A stretch of 19,631 bases of DNA from JAVKSL01 sp039583695. GTDB taxonomy: Bacteria; Actinomycetota; Acidimicrobiia; Acidimicrobiales; JAJPHD01. Every line of letters begins with the position of its first letter. Positions within the stretch are counted from its first letter, which is position 1. The stretch is taken from positions 1 through 19,631 of the forward strand of contig JAVKSL010000054.1 of the NCBI GenBank assembly GCA_039583695.1, read 5' to 3'. A program made the position numbers and the translations under genes. Below are positions 7,546-14,611 of the stretch, one piece after another. Below the pieces are notes generated by a model that made no database searches, was not told where the DNA came from, and was given only the letters and a program-made list of their open reading frames with translations.

Positions 7546-8341
7546 CTGCCGGCTTCTGCTGGGGCCTCGAGTGCCCAGAGGTCACCGGGTCACGGGAGTG
7601 CTCCGTGCGTATGATCCGACTCTGCCGGGAAACCGCCGCTTCGTGCTCGAGGTCGCCGATCGCCCCAGCGGGCCGGTGATCGATCTCTTCGAGGCTCCTC
7701 GACTGTCCGTAAAGAACGAGGGTATCGCCAGGCACGATCTTGGTCGAACCGATCGGAGAACCCTGGTAATGGCCTCCGGGACGCACGATCCCGAGGACCG
7801 CCACCCCCTCGTCTCTCAGCGCGACCTCACTGAGCGTCCGACCGGCGACCCAGTCGCCCTCGACCACACCCAGCTCGCTGACGGCGTAGGTGCCCGATAG
7901 GTTCAGCAGTCCCTCCAGATCCCTGGTGGCAAGGTCGGTGTAGGACTTGAGGACGTGGCTGATCAAGCTGGTGAGGTGCCCGTCCACCCACTTGCTGCGT
8001 GAGACGAGCACGAGCGCCAGCAGGCCGCTCACCAGCTCGAGCACCCGAAATCCAGCGTCCGCGGCCCCGCCGCTTCGGAACCCGAGGATGAGCGTGCTCG
8101 CAGCAGCCACGATGCCGGCGTTGCCCAAAAGCATCAGGGTCATCACCACCTTGCGCCTGAGAGGATGGTTGACCACCGAAGCGGACTGGTTTGTTGTGAA
8201 ACCCGTTCCGGTGAAGGCTGAACGGGCCTCGAAGCGTGCTGCCTCGCGCGAGAGCCCCGAAGCTACAAGGATCACCGTGCCGATTCGAGTGATGACCAGC
8301 GATACGGCCACGACGAGCAGGAGAGAGCTGATGGCATACAC
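7472..8341 (-). CDS. Membrane-anchored TrkA-C (RCK_C) domain protein
   Basis: The 289-residue protein has about three hydrophobic segments in its first 120 residues, then a cytoplasmic RCK_C/TrkA-C domain. That domain spans about 150-230 and includes SGTYAVSELGVVEGDWVAGRTLSEV and KIVPGDTLVLYG. RCK_C domains bind small ligands and commonly regulate K+ channels or transporters. The stretch RSAFTGTGFTTNQSASVVNHP between the first two segments belongs to this membrane family and vaguely recalls the pore loops of TrkH-type transporters, but there is no full transporter fold. The last 50 residues are polar, probably disordered and overlap the next gene. The start is GTG, 6 nt after a TAGGTT box. 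It likely forms an operon with the YihY gene; a role in ion homeostasis is inference. Confidence 0.82.
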   Translation of the reverse strand: MYAISSLLLVVAVSLVITRIGTVILVASGLSREAARFEARSAFTGTGFTTNQSASVVNHPLRRKVVMTLMLLGNAGIVAAASTLILGFRSGGAADAGFRVLELVSGLLALVLVSRSKWVDGHLTSLISHVLKSYTDLATRDLEGLLNLSGTYAVSELGVVEGDWVAGRTLSEVALRDEGVAVLGIVRPGGHYQGSPIGSTKIVPGDTLVLYGQSRSLEEIDHRPAGAIGDLEHEAAVSRQSRIIRTEHSRDPVTSGHSRPQQKPADDETDEHPGAQADELAGRDSHGYR

Positions 8342-8347
8342 AGCTCA

Positions 8348-8353
8348 AACCTA
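8348..8353 (-). promoter_or_regulatory. Possible -10 box for a leaderless TrkA-C/YihY transcript
   Basis: On the minus strand TAGGTT is followed by 6 nt and then the GTG start at 8341. It fits TAnnnT; no good -35 box is visible. Confidence 0.35.
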
Positions 8354-8390
8354 GCCAATGGCAGCCACCTTGTGGACCGGAGGGAGGGTC

Positions 8391-8396
8391 TAAACT
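8391..8396 (+). promoter_or_regulatory. Possible -10 box at the head of the 8400-8784 leader
   Basis: TAAACT fits TAnnnT and would start transcription near 8403, just before the first stem of the hairpin series. The upstream TTGTGG (8370-8375) is at 15 bp, a poor -35. A second candidate -10, TAGGCT at 8702-8707, would give a short leader of about 70 nt instead. Confidence 0.25.
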
Positions 8397-8402
8397 TTTT
8401 TT

Positions 8403-8700
8403 TACCTCCTGACCAGGGACGGGATAAGGATCTGCAGGTCAGGAGCCATGATTCCCATTTGACTTGAGGGTGGGCGGTGGGCGTAAATGGCTGAGTCCCA
8501 TCCGCCCCGGTCAACTTGTCGTGGGTCTCCCGAAACTACATGTCGGGAGGGGCAGTCGTGGGCAAGGTGGGGCCGGAGACCGAGTAGAGATCGTCCCAAT
8601 AACCCCTGACCGGGCGGCCCGGACAGCGGGCCACCGGATGACCCAAAGGCTCCCGGCCCCGCCGAGCCCCGGCGGGTGGCCGACGGGAAAAAGCACGCGT
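8403..8700 (+). other. Gene-free stretch with five inverted repeats, possible structured leader RNA
   Basis: The 443 bp between 8342 and 8784 hold no convincing gene. Five stems can be drawn. CTCCTGACC 8406-8414 pairs with GGTCAGGAG 8437-8445. GGGCGG 8472-8477 plus GGG 8479-8481 pairs with CCC 8497-8499 plus CCGCCC 8502-8507. CTCCCGA 8527-8533 pairs with TCGGGAG 8543-8549. GGCCCG 8616-8621 pairs with CGGGCC 8627-8632. CCCGCCG 8658-8664 pairs with CGGCGGG 8670-8676. Stems by chance are common at this GC content, but five short-loop or long-stem repeats in 270 bp suggest a folded RNA. I do not recognise a known riboswitch or small RNA. The direction is inferred from the downstream gene. Confidence 0.35.
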
Positions 8701-8784
8701 ATAGGCTCCCCGCCTCGCGACACCACCGCGTACCCACCACCCGCATCTCCACGAGCTGCGTAGCACGAAACGACTGGGACCTGC

Positions 8785-9318
8785 ATGGCTGAAGAGCTTG
8801 AAGACGAGGCTGAGACCGACCCGATGGGCGTCGAGCCCGAGGAGATCGACCTACATGACTTGGCCGACGACGAGCTGATCGACGACGACGAGCTGATCGA
8901 CGACGACGAGCTGATCGACGACGACGAGTTGACCGACGACGAGCTAGCCGACGACGAGGACTCGGACGACGAGGACTCGGACGAGGAGGTGGCCGAGGAC
9001 GAGGACTCGGACGAGGCGGTCGTCGTCCCCGTGGCGCCTGCCAGCTTGCTGAGCGATGACGACGAAGATGACGAGGACGACGAGGACTCGGACGACGACG
9101 TAGAGGCGAGTCTGGACGTCATCCTGAAAGAGCGGCTCGTCGTACCTCCCGACGATGACGACGACGAGGAAGCTGCCGACACAGAGGACCGTTCGGATGC
9201 TGTCACCAAGGTGCTACCCAAGCAGCCCGACGAGTTCGTGTGCCAGTCATGCTTCTTGGTCAAGCACCCCAGTCAGCTCGCGGACTCGGTGCGCATGCTG
9301 TGCCGCGACTGCGTATGA
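8785..9318 (+). CDS. Acidic DUF4193-type protein with C-terminal zinc-ribbon motif
   Basis: This 177-residue protein is extremely acidic. After MAEELEDEAETD come four six-residue repeats ending in ELI or ELT (27-50) and long Asp/Glu tracts to about residue 133. The C-terminal 35 residues are unlike the rest: PKQPDEFVCQSCFLVKHPSQLAD, then CRDC. C153, C156, C173 and C176 could bind one zinc. This ending matches the actinobacterial DUF4193 family, whose members are usually about 100 residues, so the acidic part is expanded here. The function is unknown; the acidic tract could mimic nucleic acid or bind cations or basic proteins, which is speculation. No strong ribosome site precedes the ATG at 8785. 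The GNAT gene follows after 28 bp. Confidence 0.8.
   Translation: MAEELEDEAETDPMGVEPEEIDLHDLADDELIDDDELIDDDELIDDDELTDDELADDEDSDDEDSDEEVAEDEDSDEAVVVPVAPASLLSDDDEDDEDDEDSDDDVEASLDVILKERLVVPPDDDDDEEAADTEDRSDAVTKVLPKQPDEFVCQSCFLVKHPSQLADSVRMLCRDCV
8863..8934 (+). repeat. Four tandem 18-bp units encoding an acidic hexapeptide
   Basis: Units at 8863, 8881, 8899 and 8917 are near-identical; the middle two are gacgacgacgagctgatc. They encode ADDELI, DDDELI, DDDELI and DDDELT. A shorter DDELA unit follows. The unit is a multiple of three, so copy-number change keeps the frame. Confidence 0.9.
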
Positions 9319-9346
9319 GCTGACCGGACTGGGCTGGGTAGATTCA

Positions 9347-9817
9347 GTGGAAGGCGCCCGACTTGCCGTAGCGGATGACGTAGAGCGCATAGCGCAGCTA
9401 AGCCGGCGCTCTCGGGAGGCGCTGCGGGCTCAGCGGGGAGGGGACCTCTTCTCCAAGAGGGAATCGCCCTCGCCCTTGCTTCCTGCGGACCTGGCCGCCC
9501 GGTTGAGGAGCCTGGATCACGTGGTGTGGGTGGGCACGCTGGAAGCTCAGGTGGTCGGCTATGGGCTTGGGCGCATCGAGCATCTCGAGGGCGCCCTGGT
9601 TCACGGGGTGGTCGAAGAGCTCTACGTGGAGCCTGAGGCCAGGAGCGTCGGAGTCGGCCAGGCATTGATGGAGGGCCTTGTCGGGTGGTTCTGGTGCAAA
9701 GGCTGTGCTGGCGTGGATGCCGTCGCCTTGCCAGGTAACCGGGAGGTCAAGGCCTTCTTGGAGTCAACCGGGTTCAAGGCCCGACTGATAGTGCTGCACC
9801 GGTCGCTGGACCGCTGA
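9347..9817 (+). CDS. GNAT-family N-acetyltransferase
   Basis: GNAT enzymes transfer an acetyl group from acetyl-CoA to an amine; the substrate is unknown here. From GTG 9347 the protein has 156 residues, the usual single-domain size. An N-terminal helix region RLAVADDVERIAQLSRRSREA is followed by the strand VVWVGTLEAQVVGYGLGRIE. The acetyl-CoA site is VVEELYVEPEARSVGVGQALMEGLV, where SVGVGQA stands in for the usual R/Q-x-x-G-x-G/A loop. The C-terminal part LPGNREVKAFLESTGFKAR is the typical N-x-x-A/V-x-x-F-Y/L-x-x-x-G-F motif. The frame stays open upstream, but that part only reads through the DUF4193 gene. A GGG-rich stretch precedes the chosen start. The end overlaps the end of the opposite gene by 54 bp. 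Confidence 0.85.
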   Translation: MEGARLAVADDVERIAQLSRRSREALRAQRGGDLFSKRESPSPLLPADLAARLRSLDHVVWVGTLEAQVVGYGLGRIEHLEGALVHGVVEELYVEPEARSVGVGQALMEGLVGWFWCKGCAGVDAVALPGNREVKAFLESTGFKARLIVLHRSLDR

Positions 9818-11215
9818 GGCCGGCGGAGGATTTCTCGCCGGCTTGGGCGGAATGCTCCGCGGCGGGGCAGGCGGGGGCGGCATGTCTATTCCGAGGAGGC
9901 CGGCCAGGGCGGGGATGCGCCCCGACATATGGCGAATGGCGGCCATGAGCTCCTCCCCGGCGTTGGTGGGCAGGCCCAAGGGCCTGACGGTCCGGCGAAC
10001 TGGTGAGCCTGCGGCGGCCTCCAGCAACGCCGCCCAGCGGTCGGCGGGTGTGTCCGGCGCCATGGCGCTTCCTGCCGCCTGGCTGAGGCGCACGGCCAGC
10101 TCCGCAGGGAGCCGAAATCCTGGGTCGGGTGCGCGCGAGGAGGTGCGCAGGGCGCGAAGGACCTTGTCTGCATCCATCGCCGCGGTGATCTCCTCGATCC
10201 AACGCTGGCGGACCTGGGCCATTCGGGTTTCGAGGGTCTCCCGGAGCTTGGCCGCGAGCAAGCGTGCCTCGCCGTCTCGTGCGACGCTGTCGGCGCCGGC
10301 AACCACCGAACGCAAGTCACGAAGGGCCAGGTCATCCCCGGCAGCCACTGCAGCCTCGGCACGGTCCCGCCAAGCGGCGGTCTTCAAGCCCCCAAGCAGC
10401 TGCTCGGCCAGAGTCAACAGATGCTCAGGACTCACCTCGGGGCGTCCCTCCTGCCTGGCGGCAAGATTCTGGGCGTCGATGGCCTGGCGAACTGCCGAGA
10501 GACCCCCTTTGAGGAGCTGCTCTGCGATTGGCCTCTGCTCGGCGGGAAGGGCGGCCAGGGCGGCCGCCCGATGCGTGGTACCCGGAACGAGACGCCCGGA
10601 AGCGTGGCGCCCGGCGACCCGCTCGCCGGAGTCCCTTGATCCCCGAGAGTGTGCGCCAGCAGGTCGAGAGCTGGGAGACGTGGTGCGGGTGACCGGCGAT
10701 TCTCGTCGGGGAGCCCGAGCAGGCGAGCGTTGCGCCCCGCCGGGGGAGCCTAGGGCTATGGGACCCTGCCTAACAGACGTGCTCGGGTCTGGCTTAGCCT
10801 GATCCTCGGTGTCCAGGTTCCCGATCTGCTGGTTCTTGATTCCCTGGTTTGCGGTTCTCCGGCGTGTGTCACCCCCACGCTTATCGGTGCGCGACGGCCC
10901 CGAGCCATCGCGCTCTCCCCGACCACGGGACTTGGGCAGCAGGGACGAGGTGACACCTGCTGAGGCGCTCGGCGATGCTGCCAGGAGGAGGCGCTCGGGC
11001 TCCGCTCGACGCTCCCGGGGTGGGTACAGACGGACGATGCTGGTGCCGTCCAAGCCAAGCTCGGCGTCGGCTCGCACCACGTCACCGACTTGGGCGCCCT
11101 CGTATAGCAGTGAGGCGTCGAGGCTTCCCTTGGGTTGGCGAGCACCAGCGGCCCTCCAAGTCCATGTACCGTCGGGACGTGCGCTCGTCAGCTCGAGGTC
11201 GATCCGGTGGGACAT
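9764..11215 (-). CDS. Unknown protein: small N-terminal domain, disordered linker, helical C-terminal domain
   Basis: I do not recognise a named family. From ATG 11215 the protein has 483 residues. Residues 1-75 look like a small beta domain (IDLELTSARPDGTWTWRAAG, then GAQVGDVVRADAELGLDGTS and IVRLYPP), perhaps OB- or TRAM-like. Residues 76-215 are Arg/Ser/Pro/Gly-rich and surely disordered. Residues 220-455 are Ala/Leu/Arg-rich helices with well-formed stretches such as LPAEQRPIAEQLLKGGLSAV, AWRDRAEAAVAAGDDLALRD and PVRRTVRPLGLPTNAGEEL. The tail is Pro-rich. From memory, similar proteins occur as hypotheticals in Acidimicrobiia. The ATG pair at 11218/11215 follows a TAGCTT box by 4 and 7 nt. 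The frame is open to 11473, but that part would antisense the PAP2 gene. The charged composition suggests a nucleic-acid or ribosome partner; this is inference. Confidence 0.75.
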   Translation of the reverse strand: MSHRIDLELTSARPDGTWTWRAAGARQPKGSLDASLLYEGAQVGDVVRADAELGLDGTSIVRLYPPRERRAEPERLLLAASPSASAGVTSSLLPKSRGRGERDGSGPSRTDKRGGDTRRRTANQGIKNQQIGNLDTEDQAKPDPSTSVRQGPIALGSPGGAQRSPARAPRRESPVTRTTSPSSRPAGAHSRGSRDSGERVAGRHASGRLVPGTTHRAAALAALPAEQRPIAEQLLKGGLSAVRQAIDAQNLAARQEGRPEVSPEHLLTLAEQLLGGLKTAAWRDRAEAAVAAGDDLALRDLRSVVAGADSVARDGEARLLAAKLRETLETRMAQVRQRWIEEITAAMDADKVLRALRTSSRAPDPGFRLPAELAVRLSQAAGSAMAPDTPADRWAALLEAAAGSPVRRTVRPLGLPTNAGEELMAAIRHMSGRIPALAGLLGIDMPPPPAPPRSIPPKPARNPPPASAVQRPVQHYQSGLEPG

Positions 11216-11221
11216 CATCGC

Positions 11222-11232
11222 TAAGCTAGCCT
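11222..11232. promoter_or_regulatory. Overlapping divergent -10 candidates between the unknown gene and the PAP2 gene
   Basis: On the minus strand TAGCTT (11228-11223) lies 7 nt before ATG 11215, at leaderless distance. On the plus strand TAAGCT (11222-11227) or TAGCCT (11227-11232) could serve the PAP2 gene with a leader of about 30 nt. The core CTAAGCTAG is nearly palindromic. No -35 boxes are evident. Confidence 0.3.
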
Positions 11233-11266
11233 GTTCGGGCGTCAGGCCTTCTCCAGTCGCCCTGCC

Positions 11267-12151
11267 ATGAGCGACCGTAAGGGTGTCGCGACCTTCGAGT
11301 GTGTTGACGCTCCGGTTATCGAGCTGTCCGCGCCGCCCGGCGAAGGCCCTGGCACGTCCGTCCCAGCCTGGCGAGATCGGTTCTGGCGTCGCCGCTTCTG
11401 GCGGGAGCTGGTGATCGTCACGGTCTTCTACTTCGCGTACGAGCTCATCGGCGACGTCATGTCTGGTTCCCACGCCTCAGCTCTGGCTGACGCGCTCGCA
11501 CAGGTGCACCTCGAGAAGGGCCTGGGGATCTTTGACGAGCGCTATATCCAGTCGGTGGCGCTCTCGGTGCCCGGCCTGGGCCAGTTCTGCAACGACTACT
11601 ACGCCACCCTCCAGTTCCTGATGCCTGTGGTCGTGTTGTTGTGGCTCTGGTGGCGCTTCCCGGAACGATATCGCCAGATGCGAAACGCCCTGGCCTGGCT
11701 GACTGGGATCAGCTTCATCGTCTTCTTCGCATTCCCGGTCCTGCCGCCCAGGCTCCTGCCTACCACCTTTGGGTTCGTCGACACGATGAAGACCCTGGGT
11801 GGGGCAGGTCGTCTGGACACCGTGCTGCTGTCTTACGTCGGGGCCCAGTACGCAGCAATGCCGAGCCTTCACGTCGCGTGGGCCGCCTGGTGTGCCGTGG
11901 CCATGGTCCCAACCGTGCGTCATCGTTGGCTGAGGGCGCTGCTCGTGGCCGATCCGATAATTACCACCTTCGTGGTCATCGTCACCGCCAACCACTTTTT
12001 CTTGGATGTCATCGCCGGGGTGGTGGTGCTCTGGATGGGCATCGCGCTTGCCCGCGTCCCCTGGGGGCGTTTGTCCCAGGCGGGTGTGGGGAAGGTATCT
12101 GAGGTGAGGCGTGTTGTGAGTGGAGCAGCCGGTACCCGTCGTGGGTCATGA
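11267..12151 (+). CDS. PAP2/Aur1-like membrane phosphatase or phosphotransferase
   Basis: This is a polytopic membrane enzyme of the PAP2 superfamily, closest in pattern to the Aur1/inositol-phosphotransferase branch. Such enzymes hydrolyse or transfer phosphate head groups of lipids or prenyl phosphates at the membrane. The 294 residues hold about six hydrophobic segments after a 35-residue cytoplasmic start. The Aur1-like motif FPVLPPRLLP precedes the catalytic PSLH (199-202, in AAMPSLHVAWAAW) and ANHFFLD (H243, D247). These histidines and the aspartate are the expected phosphohistidine relay. The C-terminus is basic. The start ATG 11267 gives a sensible N-terminus but has no strong ribosome site. 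The substrate cannot be told from sequence; the neighbourhood of desaturase and membrane genes fits lipid metabolism only loosely. Confidence 0.85.
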   Translation: MSDRKGVATFECVDAPVIELSAPPGEGPGTSVPAWRDRFWRRRFWRELVIVTVFYFAYELIGDVMSGSHASALADALAQVHLEKGLGIFDERYIQSVALSVPGLGQFCNDYYATLQFLMPVVVLLWLWWRFPERYRQMRNALAWLTGISFIVFFAFPVLPPRLLPTTFGFVDTMKTLGGAGRLDTVLLSYVGAQYAAMPSLHVAWAAWCAVAMVPTVRHRWLRALLVADPIITTFVVIVTANHFFLDVIAGVVVLWMGIALARVPWGRLSQAGVGKVSEVRRVVSGAAGTRRGS

Positions 12152-12168
12152 TGTGAGAGGATGTCGGG

Positions 12169-12363
12169 ATGCCTAGCGGTTCCAGCAAGCTCAGTGGTTC
12201 GAGCAGAGACACGGTGGCAGGCGTGGTTGAAGGGGTGCGGGAGGCGCTGGCGCGCTTGGGTGGTCTGTTCGGTCCGCGCCCGACCCTGGTGCCAGCGAGG
12301 GTCACGACCCCCGCGCAGCGCCGGCAAGCAGTGCTGGAGGTCCTACGCCAGCAGCGGCGCTAG
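12169..12363 (+). CDS. Small hypothetical protein, 64 residues
   Basis: I do not recognise this protein. It starts at ATG 12169, 8 nt after GAGAGG, a fair ribosome site. It has a Ser-rich start, a helix (TVAGVVEGVREALARLGGLFG), a Pro/Val turn and a basic helix (TPAQRRQAVLEVLRQQRR). There is no signal peptide or membrane span. It ends in TAG at 12361-12363 and is in the same frame as the next gene, whose TTG start lies 12 bp later, so it could be a separated N-terminal part of that gene. The overlapping frame from 12161 gives an unlikely Trp/Cys/Arg-rich product. Confidence 0.5.
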   Translation: MPSGSSKLSGSSRDTVAGVVEGVREALARLGGLFGPRPTLVPARVTTPAQRRQAVLEVLRQQRR

Positions 12364-12375
12364 CCGCTGATCAAC

Positions 12376-13554
12376 TTGCTCCCATCCGCATCCGCACCTG
12401 GGTCCGAGGAGAGCATTCACCCGGACCCAGAGTTGCTGGACACTCCTCTCAAGGATGTCGGCGACCTCGACGATGATCTGCAAGAGGAGGCCGCTATCGA
12501 GGCCGGGGTGTCGCCGGAGCACGAGTACGGTCGCCCGGGCCGGCCCCTCAACCGGCGGGCCCCATTCTACATCGGCCTCACTGGGGCCCTCGGCGTGGCA
12601 GCCGCCACGGTGGTTGTCTGGGCGCTCTACTCCATCAGGCACCTGATCCTGCTCCTAGGGCTGGCGTTGTTCATCGCGGTTGGCCTCGATCCGGCGGTGC
12701 GATGGCTCCAGCGCTGGGTCCCGCGCTGGCTGGCTGTGCTGTTGGTGCTGATTGGCGCTCTGGCCGTGGCAGGGGGCTTCCTGGCGCTTGCCATACCGGT
12801 CATCGTGACCGAGGCCAAGCACTTGCCTCACTATTTCGCCAGCCTCAGCAAGCCCCACACGGCCCTGGGGAGCCTCAATGCGCAGTACCACCTGACCTCC
12901 AGGCTGAGAACCCTGGTTGGAAGCGGAGGCGGTTCCCTGGTGAACGGGATCCTGGGGGTGGGCCGGGTGGTCGTCGGTCTGATCAGCGGCACCCTGATCG
13001 TGGTGGTGATGGCGATCTACCTGCTGGCCGACCTGTCGAGGGTCAAGAGAGGGCTCTACCAGATGGCTCCGAGGAGCCGGCGGGCCAGGGTGGTGCTGCT
13101 CACCGACGAGATCTTCAACCGGGTGGGTGGTTACGTGCTGGGAAAGCTCGTCATCTCGCTGGTCTCGGGGATCCTCACCTTTATCTGGGTGCTGATCTTC
13201 GGCTTGCCCTTCCCCTTCCTCTTGGCCGCTATGGTCGCCCTTTTGGACCTTGTGCCGATAGTGGGCTCGGCAATTGGCGGGTTGGTCGTCGCCTTGGTGG
13301 CTCTCACGGTGTCGATCCCGGTGGCGATCGCCACGGTGGCCTTCTTCGTCGTCTACAAAGGCGCGGAGGACTATTCTCTGATCCCGAGGATCATGGGACA
13401 CACGGTGAAGGTCCCGGGCCTTGTGACTGTGATGGCCGTCCTCGTCGGAGGGTCGTTGCTCGGCCTGATCGGCGCCCTGGTGGCAATCCCGGTTGCCGCA
13501 GCAATCCAGCTGCTGATCGAGGAGGTGGGGATCCCGACGCTGGACAGGACTTGA
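12376..13554 (+). CDS. AI-2E family transporter (PerM-type permease)
   Basis: This membrane protein family (AI-2E transporter, PF01594) includes E. coli TqsA and several Na+/H+ antiporter-like proteins; the substrate here is unknown. The 392 residues begin with an acidic cytoplasmic region of about 55 residues (PDPELLDTPLKDVGDLDDDL), then TM1 near residues 66-88. The typical central soluble-helical region follows. The family signatures are DLVPIVGSAIGGLVV, EDYSLIPRIMGHTVKVPGLV and GSLLGLIGALVAIPVAAAI. TTG 12376 is the first start after the in-frame TAG; no ATG is available in the N-terminal region and the ribosome site is weak. A GTG 5' of SPEHEYGRPG is an alternative. It converges on the desaturase gene with a 40-bp gap in which I see no clear terminator. 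Confidence 0.88.
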   Translation: MLPSASAPGSEESIHPDPELLDTPLKDVGDLDDDLQEEAAIEAGVSPEHEYGRPGRPLNRRAPFYIGLTGALGVAAATVVVWALYSIRHLILLLGLALFIAVGLDPAVRWLQRWVPRWLAVLLVLIGALAVAGGFLALAIPVIVTEAKHLPHYFASLSKPHTALGSLNAQYHLTSRLRTLVGSGGGSLVNGILGVGRVVVGLISGTLIVVVMAIYLLADLSRVKRGLYQMAPRSRRARVVLLTDEIFNRVGGYVLGKLVISLVSGILTFIWVLIFGLPFPFLLAAMVALLDLVPIVGSAIGGLVVALVALTVSIPVAIATVAFFVVYKGAEDYSLIPRIMGHTVKVPGLVTVMAVLVGGSLLGLIGALVAIPVAAAIQLLIEEVGIPTLDRT

Positions 13555-13594
13555 GCTGGGAGGAGCGGGTGGTGAGTGGGCACGGCGGCCGGGC

Positions 13595-14524
13595 TCAGCG
13601 GTATAATTTCCTAAGAACTCGATCGGGGTCCGGCCAGCGAACCGAGGTTGCCCAGCCGAGCCTTTCCAGGGCGGCGATGATTGCTGCAGAGGGGTCGACC
13701 TGCCCTGGGACCAGGCCGTGGCGAGCGGACGCCGGGAATGCATGGTGGCCGTTGTGCCACGACTCGCCGAAGCTCAGGATGGCCAGGGGAGCGACGTTGG
13801 TGCTGCGGTCGGGCGTGGCGAACGGGCGGCGCCCGACAACGTGGCACACCGAGTTGGTGCAGAAGGTCACATGGTGCAACAGGCCGATCCGAACCAGTCC
13901 CCCCCAAAGGAAAGCGCTCAGGCCGCCCTCCGGCGTACCTGTGACCGCCAGGCCGATGGCGAAAGGTATGGCTAGGGAGGCGAGCCCCAGGGGCAGCGCG
14001 AAACTGGAGACTGCCACCACGTCGGGGTCGTTCAGCAAATCCGGGGTCCAGCGCTTGGGATCGACCGGGTTGGCCTGGAAGAACCATCCGATGTGGGCGT
14101 ACACGAATCCCTTGGTCATTGGCCAGACACCTGGTCCGTACCGATACGGCGAGTGGGGGTCGCCATCGGCCTCGGTGTAGGCGTGGTGCTTGCGGTGCTG
14201 GCCGACCCAGGTGAGTGGAGAGCCCTGGATCGACATGGTCGCCGCGACCAGCACGACGATGCGTGCTGGGCGTGCCAGCTTGAGCGCCCGGTGGGCCAGG
14301 TGTCGATGGAAGCCGATGGTCACTGCGAAGCCGGTGAGCACGTAGCCACTCACCAGGAGCCCGGCATCTAGCCAGGTGAAGGGATGCGCCCGGAGGCGGG
14401 CCAGCGCCCAGATGAGACCCGCCAGCGGGCCGCACAGCAACAGGGTGGCGCTGACGAGCTGGGCGGGCCCGGCCCGCTGACCCGTCGGGGTGGCCCGCGC
14501 GAGCGCTGGTGCGACCGCTGTCAC
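13595..14524 (-). CDS. Acyl-CoA delta-9-type fatty acid desaturase
   Basis: This is a di-iron membrane desaturase of the stearoyl-CoA desaturase type, which puts a double bond into saturated acyl chains using O2 and an electron donor. The 309 residues have all three histidine boxes: HRHLAH (73-78), HRKHH (110-114, in WVGQHRKHHAYTEADGDPHS) and WHNGHH (256-261, in FGESWHNGHHAF). The additional NSVCHVVG motif (224-231) is also present. Four membrane segments surround them. Length and motif spacing are normal for bacterial members. It starts with GTG at 14524 without a strong ribosome site; the ATG 10 nt upstream is out of frame. No reductase or ferredoxin partner lies nearby. The upstream region holds palindromes overlapping a possible promoter, suggesting repression or fluidity control. 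Confidence 0.92.
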   Translation of the reverse strand: MTAVAPALARATPTGQRAGPAQLVSATLLLCGPLAGLIWALARLRAHPFTWLDAGLLVSGYVLTGFAVTIGFHRHLAHRALKLARPARIVVLVAATMSIQGSPLTWVGQHRKHHAYTEADGDPHSPYRYGPGVWPMTKGFVYAHIGWFFQANPVDPKRWTPDLLNDPDVVAVSSFALPLGLASLAIPFAIGLAVTGTPEGGLSAFLWGGLVRIGLLHHVTFCTNSVCHVVGRRPFATPDRSTNVAPLAILSFGESWHNGHHAFPASARHGLVPGQVDPSAAIIAALERLGWATSVRWPDPDRVLRKLYR

Positions 14525-14611
14525 AACGTCTCATCGCTAATCAGCACTGTTCGCCTTCGGTAAGTTGACCGGCTCGGCCGGAACCTGAGAGACCGACCCT
14601 CACTGTCGAAG

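Noticed and set aside
8396..8403. T8 run as an intrinsic terminator
   Set aside because: No stem of useful strength precedes it on the plus strand; the 9-bp stem comes after it, and no plus-strand gene ends there.
8464..8763. Plus-strand ORF of 99 residues in the gene-free stretch
   Set aside because: TTG start without ribosome site, low-complexity Arg/Pro/Gly product, no domain; it overlaps the hairpin series.
8511..9263. Minus-strand poly-serine ORF
   Set aside because: It is the antisense reading of the Asp/Glu repeats of the DUF4193-type gene, whose zinc-ribbon ending shows which strand is real.
9843..10802. Plus-strand ORF of 319 residues
   Set aside because: Antisense of the unknown minus-strand gene; Arg/Ser/Ala-rich. 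The minus frame has the helical pattern and the better start.
12655..13743. Minus-strand ORF of 362 residues
   Set aside because: His/Gln/Asp-rich antisense shadow of the transporter gene, with no family features.
12702..14180. Plus-strand ORF of 492 residues
   Set aside because: It spans the AI-2E transporter in another frame and the desaturase antisense. Its composition is Arg/Gly/Pro-rich and it has no motif.
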